Positions 55,932 through 63,472 of a DNA stretch of 64,000 nt are shown one piece after another. The stretch spans positions 158,590 to 222,589 of the forward strand of contig NZ_WBWA01000006.1 of the NCBI RefSeq assembly GCF_008932295.1, read 5' to 3'. The stretch comes from Brucella tritici. Its GTDB lineage: Bacteria; Pseudomonadota; Alphaproteobacteria; Rhizobiales; Rhizobiaceae. A program made the translations under genes and the position numbers. Below the pieces are notes generated by a model that worked only from the letters and a program-made list of their open reading frames with translations, was not told the DNA's origin and did no database searches. The number at the start of each line of letters is the position of its first letter. Position 1 is the first letter of the stretch.

Positions 55932-56627
55932 TTATGACTGCCAGCTTCTCAGCCCGATCCAGGTGCGACGATCAAGGACATAGCGCTCGACCGGCACATT
56001 GCCTGCAGCAAGCGAATCCGCCATGCCCATGCTGCTGAACTGGAACCCGCACTTGTGGATCACCCGGCGCGAGCCGCCATTGCTGGCATGGCACGAGACA
56101 TGCAGCCGCTCGATAGCGGTCGCGCGGAAAGCCAGATCGATCAGAGCGTGGGCGGCCTCGGTGGCAAAGCCGTGCCCCCAATAGGGCTCGCCCAGCCAGT
56201 AGCCGATTTCAAGCCCGCCGCCACGATCTAGCGGATGGATGCCGCAGCAACCCATAAAGATGCCAGTTTCCGCTTGCGTGATGGCGTAGATGCAATTGCC
56301 CATCTCGCCTTTTCGCACGCGCTCGACAAAATCGACGGCATTTTCACGCGTGTATGGATGCGGCATGCGGGCAAGCATACCGGAGACGCGGGCGTTATTG
56401 GCAAGATAGGAAATCGCATCCACGTCTTCGACATGCGGCGGGCGCAGGACCAGCCTTTCAGTGACGAGGACAGGACAGTCTAATTCGTAAGCCAGATCAG
56501 GGCTCAGATCATCAGCCAGACTGGTCGCCAAACTGGGCTTCAGGCCGGGCGACAGATCGGTGTAACTGTCTCTTCTTTCGCTACTGCTTGCGTCGTAACA
56601 ATCTTCTTCCAGAACTTCGACAACCAT
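55932..56627 (-). CDS. GNAT family N-acetyltransferase, RimJ/RimL-like
   Basis: A 231-residue protein. After an unusual charged/Ser-rich leader of about 45 residues (repeated PSLATSLADD and DLSPDLAYELD segments) comes the RimJ-type domain: CPVLVTERLVLRPPHVEDVDAISYLANNARVSGMLARMPHPYT, GCCGIHPLDRGGGLEIGYWLGEPYWGHGFATEAAHALIDLAF (acetyl-CoA loop GHGFATEA) and SNGGSRRVIHKCGFQFS. The ATG at 56627 follows GGAGGA. A cytosolic peptide or aminoglycoside-type substrate is possible. It lies downstream of rpmA, behind a terminator. Confidence 0.87.
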   Translation of the reverse strand: MVVEVLEEDCYDASSSERRDSYTDLSPGLKPSLATSLADDLSPDLAYELDCPVLVTERLVLRPPHVEDVDAISYLANNARVSGMLARMPHPYTRENAVDFVERVRKGEMGNCIYAITQAETGIFMGCCGIHPLDRGGGLEIGYWLGEPYWGHGFATEAAHALIDLAFRATAIERLHVSCHASNGGSRRVIHKCGFQFSSMGMADSLAAGNVPVERYVLDRRTWIGLRSWQS

Positions 56628-56645
56628 TTTTCGTTCCTCCAGATG

Positions 56646-56679
56646 CAAAAAGGGAAGATGGTGGCCCCATCTTCCCTTC
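56646..56679 (-). terminator. terminator of rplU-rpmA
   Basis: GGGAAGATGG and CCATCTTCCC form a long stem, followed by TTTTTG on the minus strand. It lies 70-100 bases after the rpmA stop. Confidence 0.85.
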
Positions 56680-56747
56680 GATCTTTTGGCTAGGCTGCCA
56701 TTTGCACCGGGTCCGATGGGACGCCGGTGCTTTAGAGAGTGCCCGGC

Positions 56748-57017
56748 TTACTCTGCTGCTTCCGCGATCGGGTCTACCGATACGTACGTACGGCCGTTGG
56801 CTTTCGTACGGAAAGATACAGAACCGTTCGTGGTTGCAAAAATCGTGTGGTCCTTGCCGAGGCCAACATTGGCGCCCGGATGCCACTTCGTGCCGCGTTG
56901 ACGCACGATGATGTTGCCGGCGAGCACAGCTTCGCCGCCGAACTTCTTCACGCCAAGGCGTTTGGATTCTGAATCGCGACCGTTACGCGAGGAACCGCCA
57001 GCTTTTTTGTGTGCCAT
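56748..57017 (-). CDS. rpmA: 50S ribosomal protein L27
   Basis: An 89-residue protein with the invariant [22 protein letters not shown] start, followed by [25 protein letters not shown] and [14 protein letters not shown]. The N-terminal tail reaches the peptidyl-transferase centre. It lies 25 bases after rplU, with its own ribosome binding site. Confidence 0.98.
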   Translation of the reverse strand: MAHKKAGGSSRNGRDSESKRLGVKKFGGEAVLAGNIIVRQRGTKWHPGANVGLGKDHTIFATTNGSVSFRTKANGRTYVSVDPIAEAAE

Positions 57018-57042
57018 TGGTGTTCTCCTTTAATCTCTCTAC

Positions 57043-57432
57043 TTACTCAGCCGACTCGGCCTTGGCTGCTGCCTTCTTAGGCGCTGCCTTCGGAGCCTTC
57101 TTCTCGGCGGCCTTCTTGGAAGGCTTTGCGCCGTCGGTGAGGATCTCCGAGATACGGATGGTCGTCAGTTCCTGACGATGACCGCGGGTGCGCTTCGAGT
57201 TCTGACGGCGGCGCTTCTTGAACGCGATGACCTTGCGGCCACGGCCCTGTTCGACAACTTCGGCGGTGACGAGAGCACCGGCAACGGTCGGGGCACCAAT
57301 GGTCGAGCCGACCATCAGGACTTCTGCGAATTCTACGATGTCACCGGCTTCGCCAGCAACTTTTTCGACCTTGATGAGGTCGTTTGCGGCAACGCGATAC
57401 TGCTTGCCACCGGTCTTGATGACTGCGAACAT
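57043..57432 (-). CDS. rplU: 50S ribosomal protein L21
   Basis: A 129-residue protein starting [25 protein letters not shown]; the conserved [31 protein letters not shown] is in the middle. Residues about 105-129 are a Lys/Ala-rich tail ([16 protein letters not shown]) common in alphaproteobacteria. It is the first gene of the rplU-rpmA operon. Confidence 0.97.
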   Translation of the reverse strand: MFAVIKTGGKQYRVAANDLIKVEKVAGEAGDIVEFAEVLMVGSTIGAPTVAGALVTAEVVEQGRGRKVIAFKKRRRQNSKRTRGHRQELTTIRISEILTDGAKPSKKAAEKKAPKAAPKKAAAKAESAE

Positions 57433-57784
57433 TTGTTGTCCTTTCGGTTGTTCGGTCCGGCTCTCATTTCCACGACATTGGCGTCGAAGTGATGGGCCGT
57501 CTTTTTATCAGTCGGTTGATGAGCGGGCTTTTGGCCCCTGATCGCAGCCCGGTAAAGCCCGAAATCTGCAATCAAAACAATAGGCGCGGATTACCCCACG
57601 CCTAAGGTCTGGTGCTTATAGGTGTGAAGCGGCAGAAAAGTCAAGAATTTTCACAAGGGAATGCAAATTAGCTCTTGTCTAATCGGCGCTGGCCCGTTAT
57701 TGAGCCGCTGCACGCTCGGCATTCGCTATTGATGCTCTTTACTGTGCGATTCTTCAAGGGTCGTTTTACAGTGCTGCATAACGC
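57433..57784. promoter_or_regulatory. rplU leader/promoter and tRNA-Ser promoter region
   Basis: 352 bases with no supported protein gene. The rplU-proximal part is the leader of a ribosomal protein operon. The part next to the tRNA has TTGATG near 57728 followed by AT-rich sequence, a possible promoter for tRNA-Ser, but I cannot assign boxes with confidence. Confidence 0.35.
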
Positions 57785-57874
57785 GGAGAGGTGGCTGAGT
57801 GGTTGAAAGCACCGCACTCGAAATGCGGCATGGGGGCAACTCCATCGGGGGTTCGAATCCCTCCCTCTCCGCCA
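57785..57874 (+). tRNA. tRNA-Ser (anticodon CGA)
   Basis: A 90-nt class II tRNA. The acceptor stem GGAGAGG (57785-57791) pairs with CCTCTCC before discriminator G and an encoded CCA (57872-57874). The anticodon stem CCGCA/TGCGG encloses CTCGAAA with CGA at 57819-57821. A long variable arm (CATGGGGGCAACTCCATCG) and a TTCGAAT T-loop are present. It reads UCG codons. Confidence 0.97.
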
Positions 57875-57987
57875 TTTATTTTCCCGGCACAAACAATCGG
57901 CCATCCGGCGCATATGGTCTGTCCTTTGCTGCTGCAGAATTGAGCGCACGCTTCTCCGCATCACGCAAACCATGCTAGAAGCGTATC

Positions 57988-58656
57988 ATGACTGTGCCAT
58001 CCGACGTTGCTCCTATCTATCACCCGCCGCTCGAACCCTATGTCTCGATCCTTCATCGCGATCCAGGCTTTCTCGTGCTCGACAAGCCAGGCGGCTTGCT
58101 GTCCGTACCGGGGCGTCACCCGGCATTGTCGGACAGTCTCGCAACGCGCGTTCGGGAAAAGTTTCCGCAAGCCCAGATGATTAATCGTCTCGACAAGGAC
58201 ACGTCCGGCCTTGTGCTGATGTCGCTCAACCGCAAGGTACATGCGGCCATCGCCTCGCAGTTCGAGGCACGGACGACGGAAAAGTCCTACGTCGCGGTGG
58301 TCTGGGGGCGTGTCGAAGGTGACGAAGGGCTGATCGATCTGCCGTTGGCGATTGATCCCGACAACAAGCCGCGCCATCGTGTCGACTGCGATCACGGCAA
58401 ACCCGCGCAGACACGCTGGCAGATTATGGATCGAGGCGAAAACACAACCCGGCTGCGGCTTTTTCCGCTGACAGGCCGTACGCACCAGCTGCGGGTACAC
58501 ATGAAGGCACTCGGCCACGTGATCCTCGGCGATGAATTCTACGCCGAAGGCGAAGCACTTTCTGCCGCAGATCGCCTGCTGCTGCACGCGGAAGAATTGT
58601 CTTTCCGGCATCCCGACGGTCGCTCCGTGACCTTTACCGCGCCCTGCCCCTTCTGA
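57988..58656 (+). CDS. RluA family pseudouridine synthase
   Basis: A 222-residue synthase making pseudouridine in 23S rRNA and/or tRNA. VLDKPGGLLSVPGR, then the catalytic motif INRLDKDTSGLVL (residues about 67-79), where the usual His of HRLDxxTSG is Asn but the catalytic Asp is intact; KSYVAVVWGRVEG, GRTHQLRVHMKALGHVILGDEFY and LLLHAEELSF complete the signature. There is no N-terminal S4 domain, so it is an RluA-length protein. It is probably co-transcribed with rsmJ, which starts 8 bases after its stop. Confidence 0.92.
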   Translation: MTVPSDVAPIYHPPLEPYVSILHRDPGFLVLDKPGGLLSVPGRHPALSDSLATRVREKFPQAQMINRLDKDTSGLVLMSLNRKVHAAIASQFEARTTEKSYVAVVWGRVEGDEGLIDLPLAIDPDNKPRHRVDCDHGKPAQTRWQIMDRGENTTRLRLFPLTGRTHQLRVHMKALGHVILGDEFYAEGEALSAADRLLLHAEELSFRHPDGRSVTFTAPCPF

Positions 58657-58664
58657 GAGCATCC

Positions 58665-59309
58665 ATGTCGCAGAAAATCGAACCATCGGAACTGGTTGTT
58701 GATTTCGTCGGAGGCGCCGTTGGCCACCGGTTTCGCTCCGGCGAAGGACGCGGACAGGCTCTCGCCAAGGCCGCCGGATTGACCCGCGATGTCATGCCGG
58801 AAATCGTCGATGCGACGGCGGGCCTCGGGCGCGATGCCTTTCTGCTGGCATCGCTGGGTGCAAAGGTAACGTTGATCGAGCGCTCCGAAAAGATGCATAG
58901 TCTTCTCGCCGAAGGATTGGCACGCGCAGCCGCAGAAGGCGGTCGCTATGCCGAGACCATCGCACGCATGACACTTCTGCTGGGCGATTCCTGCCTGCTC
59001 CTGCCTGAACTGAAGCCGCAGGTCGTGCTGGTTGACCCGATGCATCCTCCACGCGGCAACAGCGCGCTCGTCAAGAAGGAAATGCGGCAGATCCGCGAGA
59101 TCGTTGGTACCGATCCGGATGCGGAACGGCTGATGCAAGTGGCGCTGGAAGCCGCGCAGAATCGCGTGGTGTTGAAGTGGCCATTGCGTGCCGAGCCGAT
59201 GGCCGGACTGCGCAAACCCTCTCATCAGATACTCGGCAAAAGCACGCGCTACGACGTGTTCGTCAAGGCCAGGATCGGGGGGCCAGGATCGGCTGCCAGG
59301 ATCGGCTGA
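58665..59309 (+). CDS. rsmJ: 16S rRNA (guanine-1516-N2) methyltransferase RsmJ-like
   Basis: A 214-residue SAM-dependent methyltransferase. LVVDFVGGAVGHRFRSGEGRGQALAKAAGL is a typical RsmJ start. The SAM loop is VDATAGLGRDAFLLASLGAKVTLIERS, and VVLVDPMHPPR carries the NPPY-like catalytic motif in its family form DPMxP. It ends VVLKWPLRAEP and a C-terminus ARIGGPGSAARIG, where the DNA has three copies of CCAGGATCGG (59269-59305). E. coli RsmJ methylates G1516; the position here is inferred. Confidence 0.88.
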   Translation: MSQKIEPSELVVDFVGGAVGHRFRSGEGRGQALAKAAGLTRDVMPEIVDATAGLGRDAFLLASLGAKVTLIERSEKMHSLLAEGLARAAAEGGRYAETIARMTLLLGDSCLLLPELKPQVVLVDPMHPPRGNSALVKKEMRQIREIVGTDPDAERLMQVALEAAQNRVVLKWPLRAEPMAGLRKPSHQILGKSTRYDVFVKARIGGPGSAARIG

Positions 59310-59323
59310 AAGTGATGCTGTAG

Positions 59324-60793
59324 CTAAGCCTGTCCGTCCTCGCCCGAAGCATGGCCGCGCGACATCTGATCGGAATAGATACTGACGCTGTTACGCCCCT
59401 TCGCTTTAGCATCATACATGGCGGCATCTGCGGCCGCGAACAGTTCGGTGACCGACCGGCCATGCCTCGGAAAACAGGCAACACCGATACTGCAGGTGAC
59501 TTCCAGAAATATCCCATCAAGCTCGACCGGCTCGCTGATCCTGCGCCTGATTTCATCCAGCCGTGAGCAGAAATCCCCGTCATCGGCCTGCAAGACAAGA
59601 ATGAACTCATCCCCGCCCATGCGACCGGCAAGCTCACCCTCACGCAGCAGTAGCGCAATCCGTCCGGCAATCTGCCGCAGGAGCTTGTCTCCGGCGGCAT
59701 GGCCAAGTGTGTCGTTGACTGGCTTGAACTGGTCCAGATCAAGAAAACCGACAGCCACCCGCTGAGAATGGGCGGCAGCCTGTTCGAGTATCCGTTCAAG
59801 CTTTCGTTCCAGAAAGGCCCTGTTCGCCAGTCCCGTCAGCGTATCGTGTTCAGCCAGATAACGAATGCGCTCGTCGGCGATGCGTCGGTCGATGGCGATG
59901 CCAGCCATCCCGGCGGCAGCGGTCAAAAACTCGCGAAGGCCGCGATCATCCGAAGCCTCTTCATCCACCACGAAGCCGAGAACACCATGCCCCTCACCGT
60001 CCGCAGACGGAATATCAATAGCAAATATGGTCTTGCTATCGGGAACGAGAGCTTCCAGCGCCGCCTTAAGGCGTGTCGCAGACAGTGTTTCAGACCCGTC
60101 CCTCAAATTGCTCGCCAAAGGCTGAAACGACGGTGCAGAAATGACAATATCGTCACTGGTCTCGCCGGTAACCATTGCAACGCAATGAATGCCAGCCGCA
60201 AGCCCCTCCAGCAACCGGGTCAACTGGTCGACAAATTCCGGTATGGCGACCGCGCTCACCGTCATTTCCAGAATACGGGCCTGAACCTGCATGAAGCGTT
60301 CAGCTCGCTTCTTGACGGAGATATCACGGGAAACGCCCACGACGCCGATGATATTGCCGCTTCTGTCCCGCAAAGGCACCCGCGAGATCATGAGCCAGCG
60401 ATCGGCTCCTCCGCGCATGGCGCGCTCTTCATAGCCGAGATCTGGCTGGCCGCTCTCCATCACCTGCTTTTCGATCTCGGAGATGCGAGCGATGATCGCA
60501 GCTTCGCCGTGAACATCGAAGTCGGTCAGTCCAATCAGTTCCTTGATGTCCGAGAGGCCGTTGTTGCGAACCACCGCCTCATTGGCGAACAGGAACCGGC
60601 CTTGCAGGTCCTTGGCATAGATGAAATCCGGCACGTGATTGATCATCGCGACGAGCCAGTCGAGTTGCTCCGCGCCCATGGGCGCATCGTCGCCCGGCTT
60701 TTGTTCTGACGGCTGACGAGCCCCGTCGGCAGGGTGCGAAGTATCATTGTTTTCACCGACGCCAGGCGGTGATTTATCTACCAGACCTTTCAT
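59324..60793 (-). CDS. PAS-GAF-like-GGDEF diguanylate cyclase
   Basis: A 489-residue cytosolic signalling protein. Residues about 40-165 form a PAS/PAC domain (WLVAMINHVPDFIYAKDLQGRFLFANEAVVRN and SRVPLRDRSGNIIGVVGVSRDIS). Residues about 180-315 resemble a GAF domain. The GGDEF domain (about 325-480) has DTLTGLANRAFLERKL, FLDLDQFKPVNDTLGHAAGDKLLRQ and GRMGGDEFILVLQ, all active-site residues present. The inhibitory I-site RxxD is REGE, so product inhibition may be weak. No EAL domain and no membrane segment are present. It should make cyclic di-GMP in response to an unknown signal. It converges with rsmJ. Confidence 0.93.
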   Translation of the reverse strand: MKGLVDKSPPGVGENNDTSHPADGARQPSEQKPGDDAPMGAEQLDWLVAMINHVPDFIYAKDLQGRFLFANEAVVRNNGLSDIKELIGLTDFDVHGEAAIIARISEIEKQVMESGQPDLGYEERAMRGGADRWLMISRVPLRDRSGNIIGVVGVSRDISVKKRAERFMQVQARILEMTVSAVAIPEFVDQLTRLLEGLAAGIHCVAMVTGETSDDIVISAPSFQPLASNLRDGSETLSATRLKAALEALVPDSKTIFAIDIPSADGEGHGVLGFVVDEEASDDRGLREFLTAAAGMAGIAIDRRIADERIRYLAEHDTLTGLANRAFLERKLERILEQAAAHSQRVAVGFLDLDQFKPVNDTLGHAAGDKLLRQIAGRIALLLREGELAGRMGGDEFILVLQADDGDFCSRLDEIRRRISEPVELDGIFLEVTCSIGVACFPRHGRSVTELFAAADAAMYDAKAKGRNSVSIYSDQMSRGHASGEDGQA

Positions 60794-60928
60794 GGATAGA
60801 GCCCCTCCATGCTTGCAAGGTCATATTAGCAATCTTTTGGTTAGTGGAAATGGCTTAAAACGGTCGTATCCACGCTTTGCGTCATATCCGACACACTGTT
60901 CGCCGTTCATCACCCAAGATGAGTACAA

Positions 60929-61007
60929 TCTAATGGGTTTTTTCGAATTTGACGTTTGACCGAGATTAATATCGGACGGGTATCAAACGCCAAATTCAAT
61001 CCACTAG
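60929..61007. repeat. repeat family C, full palindrome; supplies the stop codon of the MFS gene
   Basis: The left arm has CTAATGG and GAATTTGACGTTTGA, the right arm TCAAACGCCAAATTC and CCACTAG; together they make an imperfect palindrome of about 79 bases. The right 39 bases (60968-61006) match 7404-7442 with one change. On the minus strand TAG at 61004-61006 is the stop codon of the MFS gene. Confidence 0.8.
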
Positions 61008-62227
61008 AATTCGAGTTCCTGGCATTCTGGCTCAACATCCACAGACCAGATCAAGGGAAGCGTTATCGCGAGAGCCAACAAGAGCAGACCCGCTATGATG
61101 ATCGCTGCGAATTGTAATGATGCAAGTGAACCCAGAACACCGACCAGCAAGCTACCAATCGGCATTCCGGCATAGCCGATAACCCGAAATGCAGAATTGG
61201 TTCGGCCAAGCAGATCCCTCGGCGTCAGACGTTGCCTGAAAGCCGTCACGGCAACGAACCAAAGACTAAGCCCTACCCCCGCCAGAAAAGTCGTGAGCCA
61301 GACAAGCAAAGCATTGTTGCAGAAGGCCGGGACGATCAGCAGGGCAACAGTGCCTAATCCGTCAGCTAACACAGCGGTCCGTACCGATGTTGAACCGAGA
61401 AGTTGTCGCACAAACAAGGCTCCAGTCATCGATCCGACAGCATATGCGCCGAACATAATTCCATACTGGCTGACATCCAATCCGAGATACTGATCGCCCG
61501 TAACGAAAAGCACGAAAGAAGTCAAAAAAGCTCCAAATACAACTGAAAGAAAGAAAGTCAGAACGGTCAGCGAAGTTAACTGTCGATTAGAAAAAATGAA
61601 TCTGAAGCCCGCCATAATGTAGTTAATTGTGATGCTTGATTTATTTATCGGTGGAAGCTCCGGGGTTGCCAGTTGCACTGTCCAGACTGTGGCAATCAGT
61701 ACGGCGATTATCAGCAGGTAAAAACTCTGCGGGCTTGAGGTTAGAACGGCGGTAGTCACAACGGGTCCGATGAAGTATGAAAAGCCGAAATCCAGAAATA
61801 GCACAATGGAATAGAAGCCGGTGAGCTGGTCTCCCTCCATAATGAGCGGTGGGACCGTTAGCATATAAGCTTCAGCTGAAACCACGATGATTCCAGCGAT
61901 CATTGCGTAGACGAAAATCTGCTCAACCGGAATGAATTGGAGCGCATACATCAGGAACAGAATGAGGTGGACGACAATGAAGAGTGCAAGTGCGCGAACC
62001 GCGAGCACCACCTTGTCATTCTGGTCCAGCAAAATGCCCGCGACGATGCCGAAGAGGGGCCATGCCAAAGAGAACAGCCCCTGTGACCAGCTTACCCCCA
62101 AAACGCCGTAACCCGACTTTGTTGCCAGCAAAGGTATGGCAGTGCGCAGGGCACCGCTGAGAAACGCGAGAAGAACAACAGTCAGACAGAAATAACGAAT
62201 ATGCCGATGGGACAATATCTCATGCAT
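61004..62227 (-). CDS. MFS transporter, exporter-like (EntS/MFS_3-like)
   Basis: A 407-residue inner-membrane protein with 12 predicted membrane segments. LATKSGYGVLGVSWSQGLFSLAWPLFGIVAGILLDQNDK includes the loop 2-3 region, and VTAFRQRLTPRDLLGRTNSAFRVIGYAGMPIGSLLVG is the conserved end-of-half loop found in EntS-like and macrolide-efflux-like exporters (RGRVxSxxRxxxxG-type). The gene is intact and lies 11 bases after the radical SAM pseudogene, with GGAG before its ATG, so they formed one operon with the seven-codon gene upstream. By position it would export the product of that operon; the substrate is unknown. Its base composition is more AT-rich than its neighbours. Confidence 0.85.
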   Translation of the reverse strand: MHEILSHRHIRYFCLTVVLLAFLSGALRTAIPLLATKSGYGVLGVSWSQGLFSLAWPLFGIVAGILLDQNDKVVLAVRALALFIVVHLILFLMYALQFIPVEQIFVYAMIAGIIVVSAEAYMLTVPPLIMEGDQLTGFYSIVLFLDFGFSYFIGPVVTTAVLTSSPQSFYLLIIAVLIATVWTVQLATPELPPINKSSITINYIMAGFRFIFSNRQLTSLTVLTFFLSVVFGAFLTSFVLFVTGDQYLGLDVSQYGIMFGAYAVGSMTGALFVRQLLGSTSVRTAVLADGLGTVALLIVPAFCNNALLVWLTTFLAGVGLSLWFVAVTAFRQRLTPRDLLGRTNSAFRVIGYAGMPIGSLLVGVLGSLASLQFAAIIIAGLLLLALAITLPLIWSVDVEPECQELEF

Positions 62228-62238
62228 CGCTATCTCCG

Positions 62239-63243
62239 TCAGGCTGCCGTAAACACTTCTGTCGCCCCATCCAGTACAGCCGGGGCGTTCAACATTTCCG
62301 CGACGTAATCATCCAAGACAGCTCTGTCGGCTTGAGGAAGCAGATAGAACATCAAGCCGGAGTACCATTGCCACCCTGTCCGCGTGAGTTGCATGCAATG
62401 CTCATCTTCAACGACGAGACCGGCTTTGATGACATGTCGCAAATTTTCTCTGACAAACGGATCTACATTCCTCCAGTCGATGCGTTCCTTGGCGACATAC
62501 CCGCTATAGGGAAGGCGCATGCAGAGAGCCTTGGATGCACTCTGTCGCGTCGGTGCCCAGTTGTAGTGTACTTTCGGCGCACCGTGTTCCCTGGTATCTG
62601 CGATATAGTCGCTACGATTTGGATTGGCGCGCGTAATGAGCGGTCCTAATATAGATTGGGCAGAAGCCCCAAACCCAACAACATAGTCGTCATGATAGCC
62701 ATGTAGATACTTGTGATAGCGGAAATTATCTGCTGAACAAATACCTGCCAGATTAAGCAATCCGCAGTTTGCATCTCTGATCTAAGAATGCCCATTGCAA
62801 GGAGCATAGCCACATTCACGCAAAACTGTGTCACTAAACAAGCGAAGAACTTGTCGATGAGCCAAGCTGGACGGCTCCATACTTAAAACAGATGGCGAAC
62901 CGCCGCCAATATAGATGGTACGGATACGTCCGCCCAATGAACGAACGAAATTACCTTTGATACTTATTTCTCTGACAAGAGCGTCAGTATAATCGTCGAT
63001 TTGACTGGTATGTTTAAAAGCGCCTTTTTGAAAGGGGCAAAATGAACAGATAGTTTCGCAGAACGGAACATGGAGATAAAGAGAAACACTTCGAGCCCGC
63101 GGAACCTTGTCACAATCAATCAGCTTGGAATAATTTATATAACCGCGGAATTTATCTGAAATTGTCCGAAACAACGGATATGTGAAGTTGTATACTGGCT
63201 TCAGATGATCAAATTTCACGAACGGGTGGTCAACAAGCTGCAT
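62239..63243 (-). pseudogene. HemW-like radical SAM gene, broken by an internal deletion and an in-frame stop
   Basis: The start at 63243 (MQLVDHPFVKFDH) has GGAGAGG five bases upstream. SLYLHVPFCETICSFCPFQKG holds the CX3CX2C iron-sulfur/SAM motif, and RTIYIGGGSPSVLSMEP is the next strand and SAM-contacting GGGxPS. Directly after this the sequence jumps to LAHRQVLRLFSDTVLRECGY and the HemW-like distal region (NFRYHKYLHGYHDDYVVGFGASAQS): about 135-140 residues that separate these motifs in HemW relatives are missing. A TAG at 62782-62784 interrupts the frame after CNGHS; reading continues in the same frame to a TGA at 62239-62241. The family includes HemN/HemW and class C radical SAM methyltransferases. 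As it stands it cannot make an active enzyme. Confidence 0.82.
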
Positions 63244-63281
63244 TTTCCTCTCCGCCAACGAAATACAGCGTCACAAAGCAA

Positions 63282-63306
63282 AGGCGACCGGGTATTCCGG
63301 TCGCCT
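63282..63306 (-). terminator. hairpin between the seven-codon gene and the radical SAM gene
   Basis: On the minus strand AGGCGACCGG and CCGGTCGCCT (10-bp perfect stem) flank a 5-base loop, followed by TTGCTTTG. The stem begins five bases after the TAA of the seven-codon gene. The T-run is imperfect, so it could terminate only partly, as in microcin C operons, or act as an attenuator. Confidence 0.75.
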
Positions 63307-63311
63307 ATCAC

Positions 63312-63335
63312 TTACCAGGAGAATTCACGAAACAT
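63312..63335 (-). CDS. seven-codon gene MFREFSW (precursor peptide or leader peptide)
   Basis: ATG at 63335-63333 and TAA at 63314-63312 enclose MFREFSW. It has an excellent ribosome binding site, GGAGGG at 63342-63347, six bases before the ATG. The hairpin at 63282-63306 follows the stop by five bases, and the radical SAM and MFS genes follow in the same direction. Seen: the signals and order. Known: microcin C is made from a seven-residue gene product with a terminator after it, followed by a modifying enzyme and an MFS exporter. Inferred: this is either a minimal precursor peptide or an attenuator leader (one Trp codon directly before the stop). I know no family containing this peptide. 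Confidence 0.6.
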   Translation of the reverse strand: MFREFSW

Positions 63336-63420
63336 AGCTTTCCCTCCAGTTTAATAGTTATTTGTGCATCTTGGCACGACATCAATACTGAATAATAAAA
63401 AGTCAAACTACAATCCGCGA
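63336..63420 (-). promoter_or_regulatory. AT-rich promoter region of the seven-codon gene operon
   Basis: On the minus strand TTGACT (63401-63406) is a good -35-like box, followed by AT-rich sequence (TTTTTATTATTCAGTATTG). A -10 box is not unambiguous. No other gene lies between it and the ribosome binding site. Confidence 0.4.
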
Positions 63421-63472
63421 AGTATTGCTTGCTAGATATTTGTATTTACTAGAATATATTAAATTAAGGTAT

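Noticed and set aside
60929..61007. Repeat C palindrome considered as a terminator
   Set aside because: It could end transcription of the MFS gene, but it lacks a T-run, and the second copy at usg marks it as a dispersed repeat.
62646..62834. 62-codon frame with a hydrophobic stretch (MTTMLLGLGLLPNLY end)
   Set aside because: It is a shifted reading of the radical SAM pseudogene. The homologous reading continues in the original frame on both sides of the TAG, so this is neither a small membrane protein nor the frame after a shift.
62227..63347. Heme-degradation (HutW/ChuW) or coproporphyrinogen oxidase locus as the meaning of the radical SAM gene
   Set aside because: No heme receptor, TonB, HmuS or HmuTUV gene is adjacent, and an MFS exporter is not part of those loci. 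I therefore prefer a peptide or small-molecule modification locus, without excluding a heme link.
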